Positions 21,829 to 32,320 of a stretch of 64,000 bases of DNA are shown one piece after another. The stretch's first letter is position 1; each line of letters begins with the position of its first letter. This DNA comes from Phellopilus nigrolimitatus. Taxonomy: Eukaryota; Basidiomycota; Agaricomycetes; Hymenochaetales; Hymenochaetaceae. The notes beneath the pieces are model-generated. The model had not been told where the DNA came from, made no database searches, and saw nothing but the letters and a program-made list of their open reading frames with translations. The stretch lies in contig JAJOHG010000055.1 of NCBI GenBank assembly GCA_021029095.1, forward strand, positions 124,001 through 188,000, read 5' to 3'. The position numbers and the translations under genes are program-made.

Positions 21829-23416
21829 ATGACATTGGAGCAAGCGAGGATCGTCGACCTCCCCGCGGACGTGTTGCTAAGAATTCTCGGTCTTTGCGAT
21901 GTGGAGGATGTGCTGCGGGTCGAGATGGTGCGTTATCATGGCCATCTGTCCGGCAGCGGGACTAAATGTCATTTTACAGACGTGCAGAGTCCTGCGAGAT
22001 GTAGCTGCTACCCGGCACCTTTGGCTGTCCCACTTGCGTAGTCTTCCCAACGAATGCGCACCCGACCTTCCCCCGCACGTCTCGCTTGAGTCGCTTGACT
22101 GCGCCGACCTCAAGACGCTGGTCGGTCGTGCCGTACGCGGAAACAGGAACTGGAGCTCACCCTCTCCAAAAATCACGCGCGAAATCAAGGTCAAGGTCAT
22201 CGTCGATGCTCCGATAGATGAATCTCCGATTGTCACGAAAGCATCTCTTGTGCCGGGAGGCGACTATCTGGTGGTCCACTGGGAGAACGACTCCGTGCAA
22301 CTACTTGAAGTGCGCAATGGCGAGAAGATCTGGCTATATCCAGACCCATACTTCTCCGATTTACCTGTACAGAGGCTGTGGGTGTATGATGTAGATCGTA
22401 TCTCGGAAAACGTCCTGAGAGTTGCCACTGCTGAGACTAGTCATTACATAAGAGATGAATCGTCTGATTTTTTTTCTTTAATTTCGCAAACAAACGTACA
22501 TTGACATTTTCGTTTTTTAGGATCGTTTTTTTTAGGATCGTAATCAAGGTTTTTGAAATCGACCTTCGTCAAAGGCGCTCAGAGAATATACACGATCACC
22601 AACTGAACATTGAGTTATTCATGATGCCGCATGATTTATACTTGCAGGGCGATCACATTGTGCTCGTCGACCGCATAAAAGCCCTTAGCATCTTAAACTG
22701 GAAATTGTCCTGTTGCGTGAACCTTCAATGCGTGAGCTTCGTCGTCATTAGCGACGAGCACTGTTTCTCATTTCTAAACCCATCAGGATGAATACATAGA
22801 TGCAAGCCGACTAGTCCGGGGATTTCTGTTTACCATTCACCGTCCTGTGTATCCGGCCAAAAACTTTATACTGCGGGCGACGGACGTCCATCGGGCTCTC
22901 GAAGCTGTGTCTGGACAGGAGAGAACGCCGCTAACCATGCACATGAATACTTCACCAGCTGTAACAGAAGTAGTCCTCCATCCGGGCAGTTACGGCCAGT
23001 GCGCATTCGACATGCAAGCACTTAATGCATTCTGGAGACAGGAGGAAAATATTGATATTTACCTCGCATCTGTCGCTGGCGAATATAGCCCTAGCATAAT
23101 GGTTCTGTGCTATTCCTTCAAACCGCAGACGCGGACATTCGAGTATAAACGCACAGCATCACTTGACCTTCCTGGCGACGAACCTCGGCATGAAATAGTT
23201 TCATCTCGATCCGGGAGATTAGTCATTCCGGGGCCGCAGGGACTTTACGGGTCTAACATACATCAGATATTTCGAGATGGGCCAGACGACAGGTTGTGGC
23301 GCAAGCTGCTGCCTCGCGTAACTGATTGGTTCGGAATGGATCCGTACAGCGGTGCGATTCTCTGGACGGAAAGCCGTTTCTCGTCGACCGAAGTGGGGAT
23401 CGCGTATTTTGATTAG
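21829..23416 (+). CDS. FB7: F-box protein, four exons, 468 aa
   Basis: Exons 21829-21927, 21980-22461, 22536-22731 and 22787-23416 join in phase. The F-box is DLPADVLLRILGLCDVEDVLRVEM followed by TCRVLRDVAATRHLWL. It is the intact counterpart of FB5. The second intron has two acceptors: TTTTTTAG-GATCG occurs at 22513-22525 and again at 22528-22540. They are 15 nt apart and in the same phase, so the upstream acceptor would add five residues (IVFFR-like) without a frameshift. Exon 4 keeps the landmarks and ends EVGIAYFD. No defect was found. Confidence 0.85.
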
Positions 23417-24559
23417 ATGGAAGTAGTTGCCCGTAATGCCGTCATTTAGTTTCTCCACCACACGCAGGGCGATCGTCCTACGTCGCGTGCCGGCTCTGGT
23501 AGCACCGACGACTCGGAGTAGATACGTTTTCTGCCCTTTCTCGTCATATGCGCTTTGACCATCACATACTGTATGTATGTATGCATAAAGACCACTCGAG
23601 TTCCATTCTTCAAAGCCCCAGTCGTAGCTACTCATGTACAGTATTAGGCCAAAAAAAAGCAATCACACAGTATGTTCCACTAAATGTTTATGCAAACGAT
23701 CGTACCGTTCGTTAAGAACATTCTGTGCCAATGGCATCAATCACCGGGGTGCCCCACAGTGAAGCGAAGCAACGACTAACAGTAAAACACTTCGGCCTGG
23801 ACGGTGTCGCCTGTCCAGCCCATCTGGCAATTCGACCATACGGCACGCACAGCGCCGAGAAAGAAACACGATGTCTTGAACTCGGTCCTGACTCCTGCAC
23901 ATATATTCTGGGCTCCCGCACCGCGAAGAGGCAATTCGGCCATACGGCACACACAACGCCGAGAAAGAAACACGATGTCTTAAACTCGGTCCTGCATATA
24001 TATTCCGCGCTCCAGCACCGCGAAGAAGAAGACGAAGACGAAGAAGAACGCTCTGCGTGAGTACGGACAGCCGCGCTCGAGAACCATGAATTCAACGTGT
24101 TTCCGGTGCATCGCTTGCAAGCCTCGTATGGCAGCGAGAGAGAAAAAAAAAAATCGCCTGCAGGGGAAACGGGCGCGTGCGTCCGCCTCCGCGCGCGTGC
24201 TCGCGCGGCTTGGTCGAATGGGGCGCGAGGCACGGCCGGCGGGGCTGCGAGGCGCATGCGCGCGCTGTGGGGGCGGCGGGGTGAGCGTCGGCATTGTGCT
24301 GCGCCATGCGCCGGGCGGAGGCACCTGCGCGCGCGCGCGCGCGCTCGCGGGGAACGGCGGTGCGCTCCGGGAGCGAGGCTTTCGAAACGCCGCGGGCTCG
24401 CCAGACAGATAGACATGGACGGCGCGGCCTCCGCCAGCGGAGCGAATGATTTGGTCTGCGATTTGCAAGTAGTGTCGTACGCAGTGCGCGGGCGGGACTG
24501 CGTTTGGATCTATGGACCCGTCCACCCCACCCCACCGAACAATCGGAGCAGCAGAAAGG
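23417..24559. other. Intergenic block after FB7: 3' flank and shared GC-rich relics
   Basis: 23417-23660 is the 3' flank. 23670-23850 matches the block at 6500-6900. 23828-24025 is a two-copy tandem repeat, listed separately. 24140-24560 is a GC-rich reversed unit (GGCATTGTGCTGCGCCATGC; ACGCCGCGGGCTCGCCAG) also found near 13400, 27850 and 37950, with an alternating (CG)n tract at 24325-24345. Its landmark is degenerate (CCCCACCGAACAATCGG, 24530). No gene was recognised. Confidence 0.5.
23828..24025 (+). repeat. Two-copy direct repeat, about 105 bp per unit
   Basis: GCAATTCGACCATACGGCAC ... GAAAGAAACACGATGTCTT ... CACCGCGAAG is repeated with only a few differences, in tandem. It is noncoding. 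Confidence 0.8.
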
Positions 24560-25205
24560 CGGCGTCAGCGCCGAGGGTGAAATCGTGTACGTACCCACTG
24601 AGACGCCCGCGAAGGACGCGAGCTGTTGTGGAAGCAAAGTATAGAGGGAGTCTCAAACGGGCGATGCTCGACCATAGATACACGCATGCAACCTCCGCCT
24701 CCTCTGATTCCGGCAGTCGGCGGTGCCTCAGTTTTCGTCTTCAGCACTGTGCATACTTCGACCATGCGCTCTTTCGCTGGTAGCGCTTCTTGCACTTCAT
24801 TTTGCTTCCGAGGATCTCTGCGCGTCGTCCAGTGCATAGGTCGGCCATGGCACGTTCTCCGGAGTCTTGCGAGGCGTTGTACAGTACTGTATTGCCTATA
24901 TCGTGCCGAGCTTCGAAGAACCATCTGGCACGCCATCGCGGGAGTTCCCAGTTGCGAGAAGGTGTGCTATAGCTAGTAGCTTCAATTTGGTTCGAAGTTG
25001 GTATATGAAATGCCGCATGCTGCGTATTGCACGCCGTGCCGGGCACGCGTACTTGCTTCCTCTCGAGGCGTCCTGGCTTTCGCCGAGTGCAGAAGTGCCG
25101 AGCCGGCTTCAGTTGCTGGTCCCCAAGGCTGCCGCCGTTGCCCCACCTTTTTCCAATTGCAGAACCGCCGAAGCACCATTAATTACATAAACCCAGGGCC
25201 CAGAC
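24560..25205 (-). repeat. R2 dispersed repeat, reversed copy
   Basis: Contains the R2 landmarks in reverse (CCGGCAGTCGGCGGTGCCTC; GGTATATGAAATG; CACCATTAATTACATAA). It ends just before the phosphatase 5' region. It shares its right-hand part with 14300-14440. Confidence 0.65.
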
Positions 25206-25459
25206 CGTCCCGTTGCGGGGACACGTGGAGCCTGGACATACACATGCCGACCCTTTCCCAGCGCGAAGGGCGACTGCTTGCACGGAGGAGACGGTCCAGA
25301 ACGCGTTCCCAGACCGCCCGGCCGTCATGAGCGAGCCAGCTGAAAAGGCGACGCCGTACGCCTCTCCCATCGATCGCCTCCTCATCGCCTCCTCGCCGTC
25401 CGTCCGTCCGTCCGTCTGTCGGCCAAGCATAAACAAAAACACAAACACCCAACCCGAGG

Positions 25460-26242
25460 ATGCTCCGCGCCGACGCGTTCCCGCCCGACGTCTGGGCCGC
25501 GCTCTGCACGCCCATGCACGAGATCCTCCCCGCGGGAAGCAGCCCGCGCGGCGCCGGCGGCGCGCTCTTCCTCGGCTCCTGGACCGCCGCCGTCGACCCC
25601 GAACTGCTCGCGCGCCACGCCGTCCGCGCCATCGTCGAGTGCCACGACTCGCCCTGGGGCACCTGCGAGTCTTCTCTCGTCGGCAGCAGCAGCAGCGCGC
25701 CCGCGCCTGCTCCTGCTTTGTCGCCGACGCAGCAGCCGGGCCTCGCGCGCTCGCCGACCTCCTCGGCGCTCGTGGGGAGCGCGGAGCGCCGCCCGCCGCT
25801 CCCGCGCACCATGTCCGCTGCGGACGCGGGCACGCAGGGGGTTCACGGATACGGCAGCAACGGCGGGGGCGGGGAGGCGCCGATCGGGCGGTTCAAGGTC
25901 GCGCTCGCGGACAGCGCCGCGCCGGACGTGCTGCGCCCGCACCTCGACGGCGCCGTGCGCTTCATCCGCGAGCGCCTCGCGCGCGGCGAGAACGTGCTCG
26001 TGCACTGCCAGCAGGTGCGTCCCCCCGCGTCCCCATCTTCTCTCTCCTTCCCGTTTTTCTCGCTATTGGTCTGACGGGGGAACGGCGCGCAGGGCATCTC
26101 GCGCTCGCCGGCGATCGTGCTCGCGTACCTGATGCGCGAGCGCGCGCTCTCGTACGACGCGGCCCTCCAACTCGTCCTCGCGCGCCGCCGCTGCGTCAAG
26201 CCGAACGCCGGCTTCGAGCGCACCCTGCGCGGCTGGAAGTGA
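25460..26242 (+). CDS. Dual-specificity (DUSP-type) protein phosphatase, two exons, 234 aa
   Basis: Exons 25460-26014 and 26093-26242 join in phase. The catalytic signature HCQQ-GISRS fits HCx5R: Cys is in exon 1 and Arg in exon 2, with a 78-nt intron between the two glutamines and the glycine. The probable general acid is the Asp in ALADSAAPD. The following AYLMRERALSYDAALQLV and PNAGFERTLRGW are typical of the DUSP fold. The N-terminus (ALFLGSWTAAVDPELLARHAV) is the usual entry strand and helix; a Ser/Ala/Pro-rich insert at about residues 70-115 is low-complexity. GC content is far above that of the neighbours. This is the only complete copy; relics lie at 18180, 27163 and 50568. A (CCGT)n run precedes it at 25398. 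Substrate unknown. Confidence 0.82.
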
Positions 26243-26456
26243 GCCCCCGCGCGCCGGCGCCGGCGGCTGTTTATTTATGGTGTACACGTAGGGGGATGGG
26301 GGATGTGCTGGCGCATGCGGGTCTTGTACATGTACATGTTTTTTCTTATTTTGTTTGTGCTTTTGTTTTTGTGAAAATGCATTTGTATTTTTGGGCAACT
26401 CGACCCGTGTCTCGCCATCGCCACGCTGCTAGACATGATCGCCCCCCACAACCCGG

Positions 26457-26464
26457 TGACGTCA
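26457..26464. promoter_or_regulatory. TGACGTCA palindrome after the phosphatase gene
   Basis: A perfect CRE-like site 215 bp after the phosphatase stop and 67 bp before the ATG at 26531, with the CACTCGCAGTGA context shared with 40901 and 50857. Confidence 0.65.
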
Positions 26465-26530
26465 CTCGCAGTGATTGCGCAAATATGACGCCTATCGTAT
26501 CCCACCCAGCCCATCCTTACTCGCAACAGC

Positions 26531-26890
26531 ATGGCCCCGCAGGGCTCCATCGGCGCCACACGCCCGCCGCCGCGCTCCCCGCATCCGAGGCGCGCCAGGC
26601 CGACGAGGGCGCGCGGAGCGACCCCGGCGGCGAGACACTCGCGGCTCCGCTTCCCTCAGGCGGGCGCGCGTTCCTGAATCGTCTCCCTTTTCTTCATCTT
26701 CTCCCAACCCCACCTCGGCCTAGCTGAGCTTCATCGGCGCCACACGCCCGTCGCCGCGCTCCACGCGTCCGCCGGCGCGCAAGGCGGACGGGGACGCGCA
26801 CGCGTGCGCCGAGGCGCGGCGCGACACCGCCGTGCTGGTGAATCGTAGTTTTGGGCGGCAGAGTTTGATATGATGGAGCTTGGCGGGGCA
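26531..26890 (+). pseudogene. Two tandem short-gene relics
   Basis: The first starts MAPQGSIGATR at 26531 but is shifted out of the family frame within 15 codons. The second, from about 26727, has lost its ATG yet keeps the TTCATCGGCGCCACACG start region and the downstream GCGCAAGGCGGACGGG, nearly identical to the copy at 17989. Neither can make the family protein. Confidence 0.6.
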
Positions 26891-27162
26891 GGGCAGTGCG
26901 AACGCGCCGCTTCTTCGGCTTTTCGCTGCGAGCTCGGCGCTGACACACGCCGCTTTTTCTGCAGATCCTGTTATTTGGCGGGAGGGTATATACATGTACA
27001 TGTGCATGTGGATCCAAAGTAGTCCGCGCACCGCGCCACGTGTACATGTACGATTTTCGCTGATCGAGAAAGGAAATCATTGACTCCGATGACCGAGGAC
27101 GCGCTATCCGTGCTTGTCTGCCTGTCGAGCCATGACGCAGCGCTCGAGCTGAGAAGCTGAGC
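26891..27162 (+). other. Short-gene repeat, downstream half with conserved intron acceptor
   Basis: Contains the acceptor CTTTTTCTGCAG followed by ATCCTGTTATTTGGCGGG (26950-26980), the palindromic TACATGTACATGTGCATG and GATCCAAAGTAGTCCGCG. Forward orientation starts here; all copies left of 24.6 kb are reversed. Confidence 0.55.
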
Positions 27163-27345
27163 ATGCTCTCCACGCGTGTCCGAGCAGGTCCCACGGCGAG
27201 TCGTGGCACTCGACGATCGCGAGCAGCTCGGGGTCGACGGCGGCGGTCCACGAGCCGAGGAAGAGCGCGCGCCGGTGCCGGCGCATGTGCTGCCCGCGGG
27301 CATGATCTCGTGCACCGGCGCGCAGAGCGCGGCCCAACGCACGAC
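27163..27345 (-). pseudogene. Phosphatase N-terminal fragment
   Basis: Reading on the - strand, WAALCAPVHEIMPAG ... LFLGSWTAAVDPELL ... IVECHDSPWDL corresponds to residues about 10-60 of the 25460 gene, with a deletion around the ARHAVRA segment and several shifts. It ends at a junction with the short-gene repeat (GCATGCTC). Confidence 0.75.
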
Positions 27346-27720
27346 TCCGGAGAAGGCGCCACGGCCGAATTATGTGCGCTGCACGACGCGCCGGGATCCC
27401 CGGAAGCAAAACTGGAATGCAAGGAGCGCTGCCAGCGAAGACGCGCGCGGTTCGGATATGCACAGAGTGCAGATGCGGAAAACCGAGGCGCCGCCAACTG
27501 CCGGAGTCAGAGGAGGCGGGGGTTGCATGCGTGTATCTGCATGTGAGTATCTAATGTATGATGCTGGACCCGTCCTTGAGGCAGCCCCGCTCCTTCTGAC
27601 TCCTTTATATTTCGCTTCCACAACAACTCGCGTCCTTCCCTGGCGTCTCAGCGGGTAAGTTCACGATTTAACCCTCGGTGCTGACGCCGCTTCCTGCAGC
27701 TCTTGTCGTCCGGTGGGGTG
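27346..27720 (+). repeat. R2 dispersed repeat, partial forward copy
   Basis: Has GAGGCGCCGCCAACTGCCGG, TTCGCTTCCACAACAACTCG and the R2-to-short-gene junction GCTGACGCCGCTTCCTGCAG. It lacks the left part of R2. Confidence 0.65.
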
Positions 27721-29454
27721 AGTGCTTCGATATCCAACGCAGTCCGCGCACCGTGTACGACACTACTTGCAAATCGCAGACTAAATCGTGCGCTCCGCTG
27801 GCGGACGCCGCGCTGTCCGTGTCTATCCGCCTGGCGAGCCACAGCGTCCCGAAAACCTGCGCGTGCGCGCCGCTGCGGGTGTGCTGGCTCCCGGAGGGTC
27901 GGAGATGCCTCCGCCCGGCGCATAGCGCAGCAGTACCGACGCACACTCTGCCGCCCCGGAGATGCGCAGCGCGCGCAGGCACCTCGCCGCGCGCCCCGCG
28001 TCCGCCACCCCCAAGGCCGACATGGCCCCTCACAAACGACGTGTTTCTGAATCGCTGGGAGGATGTGGTGTTTGATACGGCCTGGTGGGAAGCACATGCA
28101 GAGACAGAGGCCGGTGAGCGCACCGCCTTTTCGGGTTTTCTCTACGAGTTCGGCGCTGACACAGAACCGCTTTCTGCAGATCATGTTATTTAGTGGGCGG
28201 GGTTACATACATGTACATGTACATGTAGAAGTTCCGCTCCTGTACGGTATTTGCAAAAATTCAAGGAAGAAATCGCGTTGGCTCCGTTGGCCGAGAACCC
28301 GTGCTTGTCTGCCTATTGTGCCGTGACGCAGCGCTCGAGCTGAGAACCAGAGTGCGCTCCCCATCGCGTGTCCGAGCGGGCGCTCGCACCGTTCATCGCA
28401 CGGCACATCAGTACTCTGGCACACACCCCGCTGCCCCGGAGGTCCGCTGCGCCGTCCGCGCAGCCTACGCATGCGCCCGGAAGCCCCGCCGCCGTGCGAG
28501 CGCGCGCGCGGCAGGCGCCCGCGTCTGTTTGCCATGCAGCCAGCCGATCTTTTTCTTCCGCTTTTATACGGCTCCGCTGCGCCGCATCTTTTAGGTAGCG
28601 CGTTGCTGAGACATACGCAAATTTGTTTTGGGAGGGGAGGGGAGGGGAGGGGGGTAGAGTTCGATACGACCGGGCGCGGCGGGCAGGGGAGCGCGCAGTC
28701 CCAGGCCGGTGAGCGCGCCGCTTCGGCTTCGGTTTCTCGCTGTGCGCTCGGCGATGACGCCGCGTTCTGCAGATCCTGCCATTTAGCGAGTGGGTTACAT
28801 ACATGTAGAATCCAAAGAAGACCGCGCACCGTGTACGGAATCCGCGAATAAAAAAAAAAGTCCGTTCTTCCCATTGACCAAGACGCGCTTTCCATATCAT
28901 CCATGTCTTGCGTTGCGGCGCATTGTTGGTGCCAAACAAGTCCCCGCGCCGTCCCCGCAGCCCGCGCGGGCCTCAGCACCGTCCCCCTCCTGTATTTGTA
29001 CGTAATTCTAAGCTCACCTGACCCATTTGAGAGACGCTTCTAAAGTTTGGCCCGTACGTACCGTCGAGTGTTTGAGAGGATGGAATCGTGCCCGAACTGG
29101 GAAAGCCTGCCGAACAGACTCCAGCGCGCACCCCGCGCAATCTGGGCCACCAAAGGCCCGGCTCGAGCGCCTGTGCGGTCGCGTGTAGCTCGTTTACAAT
29201 AAATGTAAACCGAGGAGTATTTACAATGAGAGTCGTGCGAAAACTTCATGCCAGAGAGAGCTCGGAAGCACAAGGAGAAGCAAGGAAAACATATATTGGA
29301 GAAAACATGGTGATCTTCAGACACAAGATGCGAAGGTTACATACACTTTAGGACGAGTACGACGATATAAACCACGTTGTTTGTCAGGACGCTAAAGAAA
29401 AAGAAACGGATCGCGTGGCAACGAAACAAAAGTGACACGGGCGATAACTCCCAA
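27721..29454. other. Intergenic block left of FB8: three forward short-gene repeat units and 3' flank
   Basis: Units carry acceptor landmarks at about 27700 (CTGCAGCTCTTGTCGTCC), 28172 (CTGCAGATCATGTTATTTAG) and 28768 (CTGCAGATCCTGCCATTTAG). 28209-28230 is an ATACATGTACATGTACATG palindrome. 28190-28620 resembles 6900-7280 read in reverse. 29040-29454 is the second-type 3' flank of FB8. No complete gene was recognised. Confidence 0.5.
28630..28654 (+). repeat. (GGGGA)n tract able to form a G-quadruplex
   Basis: At least four runs of three or more G separated by single A (GGGAGGGGAGGGGAGGGGAG and onward). Other copies of this unit have only one such run, so the tract is a local expansion. Confidence 0.8.
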
Positions 29455-31062
29455 CTAATCGAAATACGAGATCCTCACTTCTTGTGAATTGCTCGACGAC
29501 GACGAACCCGTTTCCATCCAGAGAATAGCACCGGTGTATGGATCCATTCCGTAACAATGGATTCCGTCAGGAAACACCTTACGACATGACATGTCATTTG
29601 GCCCGTCTCGAAATATCCGATGTATGTCAGATCCGTAAAGTCCCTGATACCCCGGAACAGCAATTCGCCCGGTCTGAGATGAAACCGTTCCAGTCCGAAA
29701 GTTTTCGCCATCAAGATGAAGTGGTGCTGTGTACTTATACTCGAATGTCCGTGTCTGAGGTGTGAAGGAATAGGGTAGAGCCATTATGCTAGAACCATGA
29801 TCTCCAGCGAAAAACGCGAAGAGGCATATATAAATATTGCTCTCCTGTCTCCAGAATGCATTAAATGCATGCATTTCGAATGCGTATGGGTGACAGCTGC
29901 TGAGCTGGAGGTCTGTTTCTGTTACAGCTGGTGAAGTACTCATGTGGGTGGTCGGCAATGGTCTCTCCTGTCCAGACACAGCTTCGAGAGCCTGATGGAC
30001 GTCCGTCACTCGCAGTATAAAGTTTCCGGCTTGACGATGGAAGGTAAACAGAAACCCCCGGACTAGTTCACTTGCTTCTATGATTCCATTCTAATGTGTT
30101 TAGAAATGAGAAACAGGGCTAGTTGCTGATGGCGGAGAAGCTCACGGATTTAAGATTTGCGCAACAAGACGATTTCCAGTTTATAGAGCAAATTATTTTT
30201 GCGAAGCAGATGAAGACGATGTGGTTGCCTTGTAAGTATAAATCATGCCGTTCCATGGAATAATCAATGTTCAGTTGGTGATCGAATATCTTCTCCGAGC
30301 GCCTTCGACGAAGGTCGATTTCAAAAACCTTGATTGCCATCCTAAAAAAACGTAAATGTCGGTGCAAGGCTATTTGCGAAATGAATGAGAAGAAGAAAAA
30401 AAAAAACAGACAATCCACTATATATTTTCCAATCAGTCTCAATCGTGGCAACTCTCAGGACGTTGTCCGCGATACGGTCTACACCATATGCCCACAGCCT
30501 CCGAGACCCTGAACTGGGGCAGTCTGGGTCTGGATATAGCCAGATCTTCTCGCCATTGGATACTTCAAGTAATTGCAAGTAGCCGTCCAGGACGTATGCG
30601 CGTGTTGTCCATTCGACCAGCAAATAGTCGCCTCCCGGCACGATAGATGCTTTTTTGACGACCCGCGCAGGCTTTCTTACCGGATCATTAACGATGACTT
30701 TGATTTCGCGTGTGGCCTTTGGAGAAGGCGAGTTCCAGTTCCTGCTTCCGCGCACGGCACGAACGACCAGCGACTTAAGGCCGATGAAGTCAAGCGACAC
30801 GATCGAGACGTGCGGAGGAAAGTTGGGTGCGCATTCGTTGGGAAGACTACGCAACTGGGCCAGCCAAAGGTACCGGGTCGCAGCTACATCTCGCAGGACT
30901 CTGCACATCTGTAAATGACATTTAGTCCTGCTGGCTGGCGGACAGATAGCCATCGTAACGCACCATCTCGACCCGCAGCACATCCTCCACACCGCAAAGA
31001 CCGAGTACTCTCAGCAACACGTCCGCGGGGAGGTCGACGAGCCTCGTTTGCTTCGCTGTCAT
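29455..31062 (-). CDS. FB8: F-box protein, four exons, 475 aa
   Basis: Exons 31062-30964, 30908-30412, 30341-30146 and 30090-29455 join in one frame. The F-box is RLVDLPADVLLRVLGLCGVEDVLRVEM and then MCRVLRDVAATRYLWL. Exon 2 differs from FB6 (opposite arm, opposite strand) by very few residues over about 115 codons, and intron 2 is almost the same, whereas exon 1 and exon 4 are different (exon 4 resembles FB10: FTFHRQAGNFILRVTDV). Intron 1 shares CCGCCAGCCAGCAGGACTA with FB5. The gene is thus a mosaic of other copies. The C-terminus is EVRISYFD. No defect. Confidence 0.85.
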
Positions 31063-31283
31063 TTTGGAGGAGGAGGTGCTGCAGAACATTTAAAAAAGGA
31101 TTCGAGCGAGTTACGTAGCACAGAAGTTGGTCGAGGTCCAACGTCTGCAACAAGACGTGTAACTTACTTCCAAAAGTATATTAATTACCTTGTTTGCTCG
31201 TCCACAAATTATGTAAGAGATAGAAATTCTCGGAATTTGCAGAACGCGTCCTTGTCCTCGACGCGACTACCATTTGTGCTACC
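31063..31283. promoter_or_regulatory. Shared upstream region between FB8 (-) and the 2OG relic (+)
   Basis: About 220 bp with CTTACTTCCAAAAGTA, CTTGTTTGCTCGTCCACAAA, TTATGTAAGAGATAGAAATT and ACCATTTGTGCTACCACC. It is an inverted counterpart of 14913-15133. Confidence 0.55.
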
Positions 31284-31655
31284 ACCAGGTTTAATTTTGA
31301 CGAAGATTACGACGGCAGCTCGAGGCCTAGCCGTCCTGAAAGACCAGGCGCGACAAAAGCGCAATTGGAATTTCTCAGGACCGTCCCGTCTTAATCCACC
31401 GGGACTGTCTCGGTTTCCTCAAACAATCTCATTCTGTTTTACGGGAAGAGCAAGGACGCGCGGTGAGAATCATTCTCATCCATCAAGGCTGAGCTTTCTC
31501 AGCTCAGTAGGTGGTTTCTTTCATTATATATCTCATCTCTGGAAAGGGCATTCGCAATAAGCCGCGTCCAGAAAGTCCTGTGAGAGAGCCGAACAGCGCC
31601 TTCGGCCACCTGGTTGTCGTCCTGCCGTCGTAGGACGAAGGTGCTCAGTTCTCTG
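31284..31655 (+). pseudogene. 2OG-oxygenase-like gene, truncated relic
   Basis: Exon 1 homology starts where the ATG has become AGG (31284) and runs to the GTGAGA donor. Exon 2 is missing apart from its end (GCTGAGCTTTCTCAGCTC). Exon 3 begins again (ACAGCGCCTTCGGCCACC) but has TAG in LPS-stop. Homology stops at GGTGCTCAGTTCTC, exactly where the relic at 14440 stops, and R2 follows. Both relics therefore descend from one truncated ancestor. Confidence 0.82.
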
Positions 31656-32320
31656 TAGAACAGGGCGGTTTGGGCCCGGCATTATATAGTGAATGGTGCC
31701 TCGTCAGTCTGTAAGTGGGGCAACTAACAACAACCGCACCAGGGACCAGCGCGCCTTCAACTGAGTCCGGCCTGCGCTCAGCACTCCTGCATCTGCAATC
31801 GGGAAAAGCGGGCAAGAAGCAAGTTCGCGTGCCCACACGACATCTCATATACCAACTTCGAACCCAATTCAAACTACTAGCTGTAGTGTCGGCCCCGCGA
31901 CGCCTTCTCACAACTGAGATCTCCCGCGACGGTGGCTGAGCAGACACCGCCAGACGGTCCTCTGAAGCTCGGCGCGATACACTCAATACAGTTCTACGCC
32001 TCGCGTCGGAGACAAATCGAAGTGCGGTGAGTACTGTGTACTAGCAGCAAAGAAGCGCATGGCCGGATATGCACAATGCTGACTGGAATAACCGAGGCGC
32101 CGCCAACTGCCGGAAGCAAAGGCGGCGGGGGCTGCGTTCCTGCGTCTGCGAGCGAGTATCTTCTGTATGTTGCTGCACCCGTCCTTGAGACAGCCTCGCT
32201 CCTTCAGACTCCCTTTATAATTCGCTTCCACAGCAGCTCGCACCCTTTCCGGGCATCTCAGTGAATAAATACACGATTTAGCTCTCGGTGCTGACGCCGC
32301 TTTCCGCAGCTCCTGTTATA
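31656..32320 (+). repeat. R2 dispersed repeat, full forward copy
   Basis: Runs from TAGAACAGGGCGGT through CTCATATACCAACTTCGAA and GCGCCGCCAACTGCCGGAAG to AATAAATACACGATTTAGC. It leads into the short-gene repeat acceptor CTTTCCGCAGCTCCTGTTAT (32298-32317). Confidence 0.7.

Noticed and set aside
25213..26727. 504-codon frame overlapping the phosphatase
   Set aside because: It is a shadow frame in very GC-rich DNA. The phosphatase frame has the HCx5R motif, a conserved intron and relic copies, while the long frame has no recognisable domain.
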